From Hyphomicrobiales bacterium (lineage in GTDB: Bacteria; Pseudomonadota; Alphaproteobacteria; Rhizobiales; Rhizobiaceae), in NCBI GenBank assembly GCA_900465665.1, contig UBJO01000030.1:32710-96709 (forward strand): a stretch of DNA of 64,000 nt. The letters are read 5' to 3'. The first letter of the stretch is position 1, and the number at the start of each line of letters is the position of its first letter. Shown piece after piece: positions 35,779 through 42,792 of the stretch. The position numbers and the translations under genes were made by a program. The notes under the pieces are model-generated. The model was not told the DNA's origin. It saw only the letters and a program-made list of their open reading frames with translations, and made no database searches.

Positions 35779-36767
35779 GCAGCACCGCCGATGCGCTTCT
35801 CAGCGCGCTTGCGGATCGCCTTGGCGATGCCCTGGTTGGTTTCTCCGCCTGGCTTGCCTTCGAAGCGAGCCATCGGATCGGCTTCAGACCAAACCTCTTC
35901 GAGCGAGGCCATGTCGGAGACGACGGAAAGCGCCTCCTCGAGCTGCTCAAAAAAGGTGTTGTCGTCGATCGGCTCTTCAGCGGTCGCGCCGTGCTGCTCG
36001 TTCTCGTCGTGCTCGACGATCTTTGCGTCCTCGATGACGGTTTCGTCTTCGGCAGGAGGAGCCGGAGGTGCTGGCGGCTTCGGAGGCTGTCTCGATGCCG
36101 CGCTGTCTACTGCGGCGCCGTCGCCGATCTCGCGGCCTTCCATTTCCTCGGCGGCATAGATGTTGCCGAGTTCTTCAGGGAAGGCCTTGCGCAGCGCAGC
36201 AGCTTCAACGCACTTGTCGAGCTGACCGCGCGGGCGCTTGCCCCACATCTCGTTCGGGACGTCGGACTTGCCCATAGTGGCGTAGGTCTCTTCCCAGTAA
36301 ACCTTCGCATGGTAGGCGCAGCGGACGCCGGCCACGAGGCGATAGACGACAACGCTTGCCCATTCCGGGTAGCGAACCTTCTTCGTGATCGTCTCCGAAT
36401 TGTTGCCGCCGGTCTGGCCGGTGAAGCTGCGCTCGACCACTGGGCCGAATTCGACCGCATCGATGCCAGCATACTGGCCGGTGCGGCTGGCTGTGGTGCG
36501 GATCTCGGCGATACCCGGCCAAACGGTCTCGACCATCTGGCGCTTGGCGCTAGACCACATCGGAACGATATGGACCGGCTTCTTGAAGATATCGAGATTG
36601 CGCTTGCGGCAATAGGCGAGCGCCATCATCACGGATTCGACCGACTTCGCAGACGGGAAGATCTGATCGACGAGGACGCGCCATTCGGTCGGCTGGATAT
36701 CGAATTCCTTGGCGATCGCCGGAGCGATAGGAAGGCGAGAGGGCTGGATCTGGGCTACAGCGTTCAT
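35775..36767 (-). CDS. bet: Phage recombination protein Bet (RecT-family annealase)
   Basis: 330 residues. Single-strand annealing recombinase: WRVLVDQIFPSAKSVESVMMALAYCRKRNLDIFKKPVHIVPM, VWPGIAEIRTTASRTGQYAG, the WASVVVYRLV strand and MWGKRPRGQLDKCVEAAALRKAFPEELGNIY are hallmark Bet/RecT blocks. The C-terminal third is an acidic, Pro-rich tail then a helical domain, probably for partner binding. No exonuclease gene (Exo/YqaJ) is obvious beside it. The start overlaps the upstream stop (TGATG). Confident assignment. Confidence 0.93.
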   Translation of the reverse strand: MNAVAQIQPSRLPIAPAIAKEFDIQPTEWRVLVDQIFPSAKSVESVMMALAYCRKRNLDIFKKPVHIVPMWSSAKRQMVETVWPGIAEIRTTASRTGQYAGIDAVEFGPVVERSFTGQTGGNNSETITKKVRYPEWASVVVYRLVAGVRCAYHAKVYWEETYATMGKSDVPNEMWGKRPRGQLDKCVEAAALRKAFPEELGNIYAAEEMEGREIGDGAAVDSAASRQPPKPPAPPAPPAEDETVIEDAKIVEHDENEQHGATAEEPIDDNTFFEQLEEALSVVSDMASLEEVWSEADPMARFEGKPGGETNQGIAKAIRKRAEKRIGGAA

Positions 36768-37036
36768 CAGAAATTCCACTCCTCAGACTGAGCTGCAGGG
36801 GCGGCTTCCTCGGCGGCCGGCGCCAGGCGCAGCACTTCCTTCTCGGCCATGTCGGACTCCGTCTTGATCTCGACGACGGTGACTTCGGTCTCGCCGCGGC
36901 GGGTTTCGACTATGACCTTGTCGCCAGCCTTCAGCTCCAAGCGGGTCGGAACGAAATAGTCATAGGTCTTCTCGTCCTTCTGCCACTTGAACTTGATGGC
37001 GGCGACGAGGCGGGCGGGGGTGAGCAGATCATTCAT
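36767..37036 (-). CDS. Phage hypothetical protein (possible small beta-barrel)
   Basis: 89 residues. The central part alternates short strands and charged turns (IKFKWQKDEKTYDYFVPTRLELKAGDKVIVETRRGETEVTVVEI), followed by a low-complexity Ala/Glu tail ending SEEWNF. The fold looks like a small OB/SH3-type barrel and the short hydrophobic/acidic C-terminal peptide resembles ssDNA-binding protein tips. It lies directly upstream of bet. Function is inference only. Confidence 0.7.
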   Translation of the reverse strand: MNDLLTPARLVAAIKFKWQKDEKTYDYFVPTRLELKAGDKVIVETRRGETEVTVVEIKTESDMAEKEVLRLAPAAEEAAPAAQSEEWNF

Positions 37037-37202
37037 TGCCGGGTACCTTTCTGAGGGATTTTGCTTTCCAGTAGGGGCGGATGCTCTCAACCTCGACGCA
37101 GCAGTCCAACCAGGCCATACGGACGCCGGAGACGACACCCGCGATGAACGTGAAGCCGAGAACGAATGGAGCGGTGATGAGGATGACGAGCCGGGCAAGC
37201 AT
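37029..37202 (-). CDS. Small single-TM phage protein
   Basis: 57 residues: one N-terminal hydrophobic helix (ARLVILITAPFVLGFTFIAGVVSG), then WLDCCVEVESIRPYWKAKSL. The start shares bases with the upstream gene's stop and its end overlaps the next start, so it is translated within the operon. Membrane role unknown. Confidence 0.65.
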   Translation of the reverse strand: MLARLVILITAPFVLGFTFIAGVVSGVRMAWLDCCVEVESIRPYWKAKSLRKVPGNE

Positions 37203-38245
37203 CAGCGCACCGCCGCGACTTCTTTGGTCGTGATCCCCGGCACCGTACGGCCGGCATCGATCGCGCGCTGGGCAAGCCGAACGAGAAGCTCCTGAGCTTC
37301 CTTGTGGCTGGACATGTAGACAGCGAGGGCCGACCAATCCTTGACCTCGTCGACGATGGTCTTCGCCGAGACACTGGCCGCCTTGCCGTAGGAGGCGCGA
37401 ACCGTGCTGGGAGCGACGTCAGGCTGCACTTCGACCTTCGGGGCTTCCATGACAGCAGTGTCGCCATCGGGCGCGTCGGCGGGGCGCTGAGCGGCGAGGC
37501 GGGCCTCTTCGGCGCGGCGCTCGTCCTCGATCCGCTTCTCCTCGGCACGGCGGCGCTGCAGCTTGACCGTTTCCCATGCGCCGATTGCATCGCGCACCGT
37601 GTCCGCGCCGGCCTTTGCCTTCTTCACCAGCGGCTGCCACTTGGCATCGACGGCTTTACCGGCTTCGAGGTGCGGTTCCTTTTCGCGGGTGCGGATCTTG
37701 TCGGCATCGCGGGAAAGCTCGTTCAGGCGATTGCGGAGCGACAGAGCCTTTCCGGCCGTCTTGTCGTCGGTGATCGTCTCGTAAGCCTTCATGCCCTTGA
37801 GCGCGGCTTCGATCTGATCGGCGATCGTTTCGGTTGCCGATGCCTCGCCGGAATTGTCGCCGACGGTCGGCTCGGCCACAGGTGCCGGCGCCGGTGCCGA
37901 GATCTGCGCGGAGACGACAGCATCGTCATCCGGCCAGCCGTTGCCAGCACGCGCTTCGGTGTAAGCCTCATAGGTGACCGGATACTTGCAGCACCACGAG
38001 AAGATCTCTTCCGGTCGAACCTGCCGCTCGCCGCGGTACGCGATCATCTGGTGATCGTCATCGAGCCAGATGCCGACAGGCTCCCAAGGGCCGGTCTTGG
38101 ACTTGGTGCGGTAGTAGCCAAGCTCAGCAACGTCAGGGTGGATGATCAGCGTCTTCCCGATCTGCGAGGGATCTTGAAGCGCCTTTCTCCACCAGGACCA
38201 ACGGTCGAGCATTTGGAGCGCGGAAACGCCAGCATTCTTAACCAT
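37202..38245 (-). CDS. Conserved phage early protein with coiled coil
   Basis: 347 residues. An N-terminal domain (LDRWSWWRKALQDPSQIGKTLIIHPDVAELGYYRTKSKTGPWEPVGIW) is followed by an Ala/Pro linker and a long helical, highly charged coiled coil (RNRLNELSRDADKIRTREKEPHLEAGKAVDAKW, RRRAEEKRIEDERRAEEARLAAQ). A C-terminal VSAKTIVDEVKDWSALAVYM block completes it. Similar large coiled-coil proteins accompany Bet in many rhizobial phages. AGGAGA precedes the ATG. Function unknown. Confidence 0.8.
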   Translation of the reverse strand: MVKNAGVSALQMLDRWSWWRKALQDPSQIGKTLIIHPDVAELGYYRTKSKTGPWEPVGIWLDDDHQMIAYRGERQVRPEEIFSWCCKYPVTYEAYTEARAGNGWPDDDAVVSAQISAPAPAPVAEPTVGDNSGEASATETIADQIEAALKGMKAYETITDDKTAGKALSLRNRLNELSRDADKIRTREKEPHLEAGKAVDAKWQPLVKKAKAGADTVRDAIGAWETVKLQRRRAEEKRIEDERRAEEARLAAQRPADAPDGDTAVMEAPKVEVQPDVAPSTVRASYGKAASVSAKTIVDEVKDWSALAVYMSSHKEAQELLVRLAQRAIDAGRTVPGITTKEVAAVR

Positions 38246-38444
38246 GGTGAGTGGTCTCCTGTTCAGCGAGGAATTGTTGATGAGAGGCGGCACGGCCCAT
38301 CGGGATCGAGACGAAGAGGAAGAGAGCCCCGACGATGACGAGCATGTGGATGCCGATGATGGTGAAGAACTGCCGGTCGCGCTGGGCTTGAGCCTCGGCG
38401 GCGCGGCGGTTGATGTCGGCGAGGCGGATCTGGATATCGGTCAT
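38238..38444 (-). CDS. Small phage membrane protein
   Basis: 68 residues: a basic, Ala-rich amphipathic N-terminus (IRLADINRRAAEAQAQRDRQ), one transmembrane helix (FFTIIGIHMLVIVGALFLFV) and a short polar tail. Part of the coupled leftward operon. No known family recognised. Confidence 0.68.
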   Translation of the reverse strand: MTDIQIRLADINRRAAEAQAQRDRQFFTIIGIHMLVIVGALFLFVSIPMGRAASHQQFLAEQETTHHG

Positions 38445-38842
38445 AGCGAGGCTCCAATGTCCCTGGCGACGCGATAGACCTCGCGAGCCTGTTCGATGCT
38501 TTTGATCTCGGCGGTGTGGTAGCGCTCGACGCCCATGACGTGGGCGATCATCCCGTAGAGCTCGCTCCGCCCAACCCGACCGGATTTCCAGATCGGATCG
38601 ATGAGCTTGTGGATCTCCTGACGAGCGGCCTTGATCTCAGGGGTCGGGATGCAGCCGAGCGGATTGGTCCGATGCTTGGTCTTGTGATGGCAGCCGACGA
38701 AGTTGCGGCAGGTGTCACATTTCCAGAACGGCAGGGTGTGAAGGTCTTTGCGGTGCGAATAGACCTCTGCGCCGGTCGTGAGGCGAGCCGTAACGTCTGC
38801 ATTGCAGCCGCAGCAGTAGATTTTGCGCGTCTGCTTGCTCAC
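38441..38842 (-). CDS. DUF3268 zinc-finger phage protein
   Basis: 133 residues. CCGCNADV and WKCDTCRNFVGCH form the zinc-binding set, followed by HRTNPLGCIPTPEIKAARQEIHKLIDPIWKSGRVGRSELYGMIAHVMG. This Y-x-H-R-x-D-L plus CxxCxxxVGCH plus D-P-x-W-x-x-G pattern matches DUF3268, a family often found in prophages and thought to bind nucleic acid. Exact job unknown. Confidence 0.85.
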   Translation of the reverse strand: MSKQTRKIYCCGCNADVTARLTTGAEVYSHRKDLHTLPFWKCDTCRNFVGCHHKTKHRTNPLGCIPTPEIKAARQEIHKLIDPIWKSGRVGRSELYGMIAHVMGVERYHTAEIKSIEQAREVYRVARDIGASL

Positions 38843-39048
38843 GCCGCCCTCCCTGCATCGATCGAGGCGCGGAACATGTCACCAGCGCGACCACCGTTTA
38901 GGACGCCCTGCAGGTCATCCATGGCCTTCTGAATGGTATCGGGGAAGGAAATGATGCCTCCCTCGGCGTCATCCTTGAAGTGCGAGAGGTATCCGATGGC
39001 CGTCGAGAGACCCATGCGGAGATGCGATATCTGTTCGCGTTCGGTCAT
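38839..39048 (-). CDS. Phage hypothetical protein
   Basis: 69 residues, helical (LRMGLSTAIGYLSHFKDDAEGG, DTIQKAMDDLQGVLNG). No recognised motif. 4-base overlaps with both neighbours support translation. Confidence 0.68.
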   Translation of the reverse strand: MTEREQISHLRMGLSTAIGYLSHFKDDAEGGIISFPDTIQKAMDDLQGVLNGGRAGDMFRASIDAGRAA

Positions 39049-39356
39049 GACCGGCCCTCTGCCTTGGCGATGGCTATCATTGCGACCCTGATCTCATGAT
39101 TCTGGTCATCGGCCTTGAGAAGAACCTCGTGGTTGTCGCGAGCCCCATGCCACTCAACGAGCTTCCTACATGCTACCAGCAGGTCAGGAGCGGCCGCGAT
39201 CAGACGGGCGTTGGCTTCCCACTCTTCCTGAGCAACAACTGGGTCTACGCCGTTGCCTACGCAGCAAACCAGCTTGTCGTCAGTTCCGACGCGCGGCTGG
39301 CTGCCATAGGTTAGGCTGATGTCAGCCTTCCATTCGCCTTTCGTGTGGTTGCTCAT
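39045..39356 (-). CDS. Phage protein, paralogue of the APDLL-type gene
   Basis: 103 residues with the plan of the gene at 35228-35542: opening SNHTKGEW, central EANARLIAAAPDLL and closing AIAKAEGRS. The two are diverged outside these blocks, so the duplication is old or the copies came from different phages. The ATG follows TGAGC-side sequence typical of this operon's overlaps. Role unknown. Confidence 0.78.
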   Translation of the reverse strand: MSNHTKGEWKADISLTYGSQPRVGTDDKLVCCVGNGVDPVVAQEEWEANARLIAAAPDLLVACRKLVEWHGARDNHEVLLKADDQNHEIRVAMIAIAKAEGRS

Positions 39357-39360
39357 CTGC

Positions 39361-39654
39361 TTACTCCGCAGCTTGGGAAAAGTGACGCTCAAGACGAGAG
39401 GCAGCGCTATGGCCTACCGGTCTGGCGTTCATGGAAAGGAAGCAGCGATCGATGTCGTCGGACACGCCTTCGACCCACGGCTCGAGATAGTCGTTATCCC
39501 CGCCAGCGCTCCACACGAGGCCGGCAATGGCCTTCACCATCTCCGCCGAAAGCTCCTTGATGACTTCGGCATTGTCGGACTGGAGACCGAGAACCGAGAA
39601 CTGTGAGCGGGCTTTATTCGCCGCCTCGATGATGTCGTCGAAATGGGTGGTCAT
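39361..39654 (-). CDS. Phage hypothetical protein
   Basis: 97 residues, helical and acidic (FDDIIEAANKARSQFSVLGLQSDNAEVIKELSAEMVKAI, WVEGVSDDIDRCFLSM). No recognised motif. Closely spaced with the next gene in the operon. Confidence 0.68.
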   Translation of the reverse strand: MTTHFDDIIEAANKARSQFSVLGLQSDNAEVIKELSAEMVKAIAGLVWSAGGDNDYLEPWVEGVSDDIDRCFLSMNARPVGHSAASRLERHFSQAAE

Positions 39655-39723
39655 CTGCCTGATCCTTCGATCTGGTGAACTCTTTCGATATCCGCCGCAG
39701 TAAAGGGCGGATGCCGAAGGGGT

Positions 39724-39978
39724 TCAGAACTGACCGCGATACGAAGGATTGAGGCCCGGGTTGCCGTTCATGCCGCAGCCTTGCAGCGTCTGCGAAAGGA
39801 AGCCCCAGACGGCGCCGTATTCGTTGCTCTCGATCTTCCCGGCCTTCCGATCTGCCTTGGCGATCGCTTCAAACTTGTCGAATGTCTGGTGGGAGATTTG
39901 GCCGTTGGGCAGAAGCTCCTTGCGAACCTCAGCGACAAACTGCTTGCGGTATTCCATGTCGTAACCGGTGTAAGCCAT
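39724..39978 (-). CDS. Phage hypothetical protein, first gene of leftward operon
   Basis: 84 residues (DMEYRKQFVAEVRKELLPNGQISHQTFDKFEAIAKADRKAGKI...). It is the first gene after the left promoter region, with a leader of roughly 200 bases. GAGGACGG lies upstream of the ATG chosen. Early position suggests a regulator or host-takeover protein, but no fold is recognised. Confidence 0.68.
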   Translation of the reverse strand: MAYTGYDMEYRKQFVAEVRKELLPNGQISHQTFDKFEAIAKADRKAGKIESNEYGAVWGFLSQTLQGCGMNGNPGLNPSYRGQF

Positions 39979-40191
39979 TTCCGTCCTCATCCTCGTTAGA
40001 GCAGATCTGCCGGTGGCGTCTTCGTGCTCGGTTGATGGTTGGCGGTGGAGTTGTTCGAGGCTCGCGCCCCACCGCTATCTGCGAGCTGCTGTTCACATGA
40101 CGGCCTCCATGTTGGTGGGGTTCGCCACTGCTTTTCACCGCGATCCAGATCAGGCCGTGCCGTATTCGTGGTCGCTGTCTACAAGGAGAAA

Positions 40192-40241
40192 TTTGCGGCA
40201 ATCGCAAAAAGAAGTCAACATGAAACTTGCGATGATCGCAA
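40192..40241 (-). promoter_or_regulatory. Left operator pair and predicted leftward early promoter
   Basis: Two palindromes of one type: TTGCG-GCAAT-CGCAA (40193-40207) and TTGCG-ATGAT-CGCAA (40227-40241), centres 34 bases apart. On the minus strand a TTGACT -35 (40213-40218) and a weak CAAATT -10 (40190-40195), 17 bases apart, flank the first palindrome, which starts 5 bases after the -35. The same geometry recurs at the right promoter. Read as the phage OL/PL, repressed by the CI-like protein. Confidence 0.75.
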
Positions 40242-40282
40242 ATTATTTTTGACATGCGCCGAATCGCGGCGTAGAAAACAGA

Positions 40283-40317
40283 AAGCCCGCCGCGAGCTGT
40301 GAACCTCGGGCGGGCTT
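40283..40317 (-). terminator. Terminator for repressor transcripts
   Basis: Stem AAGCCCGCCCGAG / CTCGCGGCGGGCTT on the minus strand, 13 bp with a one-base bulge and an 8-nt loop, followed by TCTGTTTTCT. It ends leftward transcription from the repressor gene before the left operators. Confidence 0.75.
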
Positions 40318-40732
40318 ATGGAGACGGTTTGACCCTGGGAAGTTTTCCCGTCGCCAAATGATGTGGTTGTTATAGCATTACGTGTGATTTACTCAACCTA
40401 AAAACCTCCCAACGGGTTCCCGATCCTTCGAAAATCGGGGCTTACGTGGGCCGAGGCGTACCGCTGGCGGCTCATATGGACAGCATGAAGCAGGACACGC
40501 GGGCTAAGACGGCCCTGAACGCCTCGCAAGGGTGGATAAACGACGAAAGTGGTGAGGTTTCGGCGCAAATGCCGACCAGCCGGGAGCGCAGGCCCCTCAA
40601 GATACCCCCGGGAGCATCCGGGTCTCTAGCCTGGTCGATAATGTGTGTTTGGCTTGACAGCTCTGGTTTCGGAATACGACGGGATAGATGTGATAACCTC
40701 ACCCTCCGTCTTTGATAGAACCTTGCCTAAAT
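40318..40732. other. 415-base gene-free stretch in the immunity region
   Basis: Neither strand gives a convincing protein: an 89-codon rightward frame here lacks a ribosome-binding site and looks random. Short stems are present (CCCGAT / ATCGGG around 40420-40440; GGGAG and CCCGG runs near 40600). A TTGACA hexamer at about 40653 could be a promoter. An untranslated regulatory RNA is possible, but I cannot support one. Confidence 0.4.
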
Positions 40733-41410
40733 CTAAGGCTTCCGGAAGATCCAAAGCACACGGCCGATCACAGACACAGTCTCCCCGGGTGATGCCTCGT
40801 AAAGAACGATCGGGTCTTGATGCGCAGGGTCAGTGCTTTCAGGCCAAAGCTCATAGCCGTTGGCAGTCTTCCGGACCCGCTTTGCCGTACGCTGCACCAT
40901 CTGGCCGCCGTACTTGCGTCGCTCGACGACAACGAGATCGCCTTCCTTGAAATCCTCTTGAGCCTTGATGATGTCGAGACAGATCAAAATGTCGCCATCG
41001 TCAGCGCGCTTATTCAGGCAGTTGCCTTCGACCTCTAGAGCGAACTGCCACTCGGCTGGATACATGCTGACGGAAGGAACCGGCTGCATGTCGTCATAGC
41101 CAAAGTCCATCTCTTCCACGTCTATCCAAGCGCTCGCGGCTACCTTGCCCCGAACGTGTAGCATGCTTTCCACTTTGGTGGATATCGGCTTGAGGTCGAT
41201 GCCAGGCGGAACGGTTCCGAAGAACTCGCCCATCTTCACCAGCTCGTCGCCTTTGATCTCGCGGCCTTCCTTGCCTTTCTCGGAAAGCATACGGCTCACA
41301 CCATCGGCTCTTATGCCCAGATACTCGGCAAGCTTTCCCTTCGCTCCATGGCCTTTGCGCTGGAGCTCGGAAGCGAGCCAATCCCTGATTTCCTGTCGTT
41401 TATCGGTCAT
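40733..41410 (-). CDS. CI-like phage repressor, XRE HTH plus S24 peptidase-like domain
   Basis: 225 residues. The N-terminal DNA-binding domain (residues about 5-65: LASELQRKGHGAKGKLAEYLGIRADGVSRMLSEKG) is joined to a LexA/CI S24 domain. The S24 nucleophile region reads FALEVEGNCLNKRADDGDILICLD, so Cys131 sits where Ser is expected; the Lys-region VVVERRKYGGQMVQRTAKRVRK is present. The usual Ala-Gly cleavage site region reads VRGKVAASAW, Ala-Ser. It lies between the left and right operator clusters as in lambdoid phages, and represses both arms. Reduced RecA-stimulated self-cleavage is an inference. Confidence 0.9.
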   Translation of the reverse strand: MTDKRQEIRDWLASELQRKGHGAKGKLAEYLGIRADGVSRMLSEKGKEGREIKGDELVKMGEFFGTVPPGIDLKPISTKVESMLHVRGKVAASAWIDVEEMDFGYDDMQPVPSVSMYPAEWQFALEVEGNCLNKRADDGDILICLDIIKAQEDFKEGDLVVVERRKYGGQMVQRTAKRVRKTANGYELWPESTDPAHQDPIVLYEASPGETVSVIGRVLWIFRKP

Positions 41411-41420
41411 TCAGGGATTC

Positions 41421-41495
41421 TCGCGATAACCGCAATTATTGCTATCGCGAAGATCGCAAATATCTCTTGACTTAAATTTGCGTTTATCGCAATGT
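41421..41495 (+). promoter_or_regulatory. Right operator triplet and predicted rightward early promoter
   Basis: Three palindromes: TCGCG-ATAAC-CGCAA (41421-41435), TCGCG-AAGAT-CGCAA (41445-41459) and TTGCG-TTTAT-CGCAA (41478-41492). A -35 TTGACT at 41467-41472 and a weak -10 CAATGT at 41490-41495 (17-base spacer) bracket the third. The first operator lies only 10 bases upstream of the repressor ATG, which suggests autoregulation. Transcription would start near 41502, at the first codon of the next gene, so that message may be leaderless. Confidence 0.75.
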
Positions 41496-41501
41496 TTGGT
41501 C

Positions 41502-41768
41502 ATGACAATGGAACCCGCAAACTCAATCATCACATATCTCGGCGGCGCTAAGGCTGTTTCCGAGATCGTCGAGAAGCATGTTTCGCGGGTGTACCGCTGG
41601 ACATACCCCGAAACAGTACGGGAAGGCACTGGAGGTCTTATCCCGGCGCGAGAGCAGCGGAAGCTGCTTGAGTACTGCCGTGACAACGACATCGAGCTGC
41701 AGCCCGCCGATTTCTTCTCTGCCGACCGGATAAAGGCGGTACTGGCTGAGCGGGAGAAGGCAGCATGA
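41502..41768 (+). CDS. Cro/YdaS-like helix-turn-helix regulator
   Basis: 88 residues. NSIITYLGGAKAVSEIVEKHVSRVYRWTYPE is a helix-turn-helix of the Cro/YdaS type, then GTGGLIPAREQRKLLEYCRDNDIELQPADFF, the standard tail of such phage antirepressors. First gene after the right promoter, opposite the repressor, so it is the Cro analogue. No clear ribosome-binding site; the predicted transcript starts at or near its ATG. A second ATG two codons in is an alternative start. Confidence 0.85.
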   Translation: MTMEPANSIITYLGGAKAVSEIVEKHVSRVYRWTYPETVREGTGGLIPAREQRKLLEYCRDNDIELQPADFFSADRIKAVLAEREKAA

Positions 41769-42073
41769 GTGCCGCCTCCGTCCTCAAGGATGCGTTGGCG
41801 GTCATCTCGACCCCCAGCAAGTGGGCGAAAGAGGCTGTAGCGCTCGACGATCGTGACAACGAGGTCAAGGCGCTCAGCGACAAAGCCAAGCGCTTCTGCA
41901 TGGTCGGAGCGATCCAGCGAGTTCAGCCGTCCGCAGACGAATACGGGCAGGCCATTCGCCACCTCCGTACCGCCTGCAACGGGAAATCCATTTTCGAATT
42001 CAACGACACCCACGGTCATAAGGCCGTCACCAAGGCTATGAAGCGCGCGATCCGCGCTGCGGAGGCAGCATGA
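41765..42073 (+). CDS. Conserved phage protein (DUF6197-like)
   Basis: 102 residues: SVLKDALAVISTPSKWAKEAVALDD, FCMVGAIQRVQPSADEYGQAIRHLRTACNGKSIFEFNDTHGHKAVTKAMKRAI. The order W-x-x-G/E, a CxxGAI-type core, then FND-x-x-x-H matches a phage family of unknown role known as DUF6197. ATGA overlap with the Cro-like gene and with the next gene. Confidence 0.8.
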   Translation: MSAASVLKDALAVISTPSKWAKEAVALDDRDNEVKALSDKAKRFCMVGAIQRVQPSADEYGQAIRHLRTACNGKSIFEFNDTHGHKAVTKAMKRAIRAAEAA

Positions 42074-42306
42074 GCGAGATCCTCGGATATGCATTTCTGT
42101 CCATCGTCATCGGTGGATTCGTCTTCAGTACTGTTTTCGGCTTCACCGCTTGCATGCGGTCATCGCAGATCAGTCGCCAAGAAGAGGCAGAGGGCGCCCC
42201 CGAAGGGGCTCTCGATTTTCATTTCCATCACCCAGACGCTTTCGGTTCCAAGCTTGGCGTTCGGGTTCATGCGCAGTCGTCAGTTCATCCGTCGGGCGGA
42301 CGGTGA
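42070..42306 (+). CDS. Small phage membrane protein
   Basis: 78 residues. One N-terminal transmembrane segment (ILGYAFLSIVIGGFVFSTVFGFTACM), then a polar tail rich in Glu and His (EEAEGAPEGALDFHFHHPDAFG). ATGA overlap with the upstream gene. The second half is unusual in composition, so the true stop of the functional part is uncertain. Confidence 0.6.
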   Translation: MSEILGYAFLSIVIGGFVFSTVFGFTACMRSSQISRQEEAEGAPEGALDFHFHHPDAFGSKLGVRVHAQSSVHPSGGR

Positions 42307-42318
42307 ATCGATACCAAC

Positions 42319-42360
42319 GGCCGCCCGCCTCACCAGTGCAAACTAGCAGGCGAGGCGGCC
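42319..42360 (+). other. GC-rich hairpin in the right early operon
   Basis: Inverted repeat GGCCGCCcGCCT / AGGCgAGGCGGCC with a 17-nt loop between two genes. No U-tract follows on either strand, so it is more likely an mRNA-stability or antitermination-type stem than a terminator. Confidence 0.5.
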
Positions 42361-42423
42361 GTGATCAGACAAACTTCAAACCACATCGAGACAAACAGAA
42401 AAACCGAAAACAGGGCAAAAGTG

Positions 42424-42792
42424 ATGAGTACCGTAGACATGTTTTCACCTGGGATCACCGCGAATTACGCGCGGAAAATGGTTGAACTTGAGAGCCGCGG
42501 ACAAGGCGATCAACTCAATGCTCTTGAACGAGTAGGCCGTGAGGTCGGGCTTAAGGCCCGCGCCCTGCGCCGCATCATCAACGGCGAGACAACCCCCAGC
42601 TTGGCAGTCTTCGGTCGCATCAGGGCGGGATACCTCAATCTCTGCGAACGCCACATCGAGCGGCTTCGTCTGGAGGTCGAGACAGACAAGGCGAGGTACG
42701 GGGATGCTCTTTTTACGGACATCGATGACGAGGTTAAAGCGCTGGCTGAGAAGCTTCGCGCTGCAAAGGAAAACGCAACCAAAGGAAGGTGA
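42424..42792 (+). CDS. Phage DNA-binding-like regulatory protein
   Basis: 122 residues. The middle (LNALERVGREVGLKARALRRIINGETTPSLAVFGRIRAGYLNLCERHIERLRLEVE) looks like a helix-turn-helix of the Xre/regulatory type followed by a long helix. I use the ATG after CAAAAGTG; a GTG 63 bases upstream extends the frame, with a Lys/Asn-rich leader that looks noncoding. Likely an early regulator; target unknown. Confidence 0.72.
   Translation: MSTVDMFSPGITANYARKMVELESRGQGDQLNALERVGREVGLKARALRRIINGETTPSLAVFGRIRAGYLNLCERHIERLRLEVETDKARYGDALFTDIDDEVKALAEKLRAAKENATKGR

Noticed and set aside
40249..40277. Rightward promoter TTGACA-N17-TAGAAA beside the left operators
   Set aside because: It would fire straight into the hairpin at 40283 with no gene behind it, so it is probably chance; it could matter only if a tiny RNA is made.
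40446..40715. 89-codon rightward frame in the immunity region
   Set aside because: No ribosome-binding site, unlikely residue order, and it opposes the direction of repressor transcripts.
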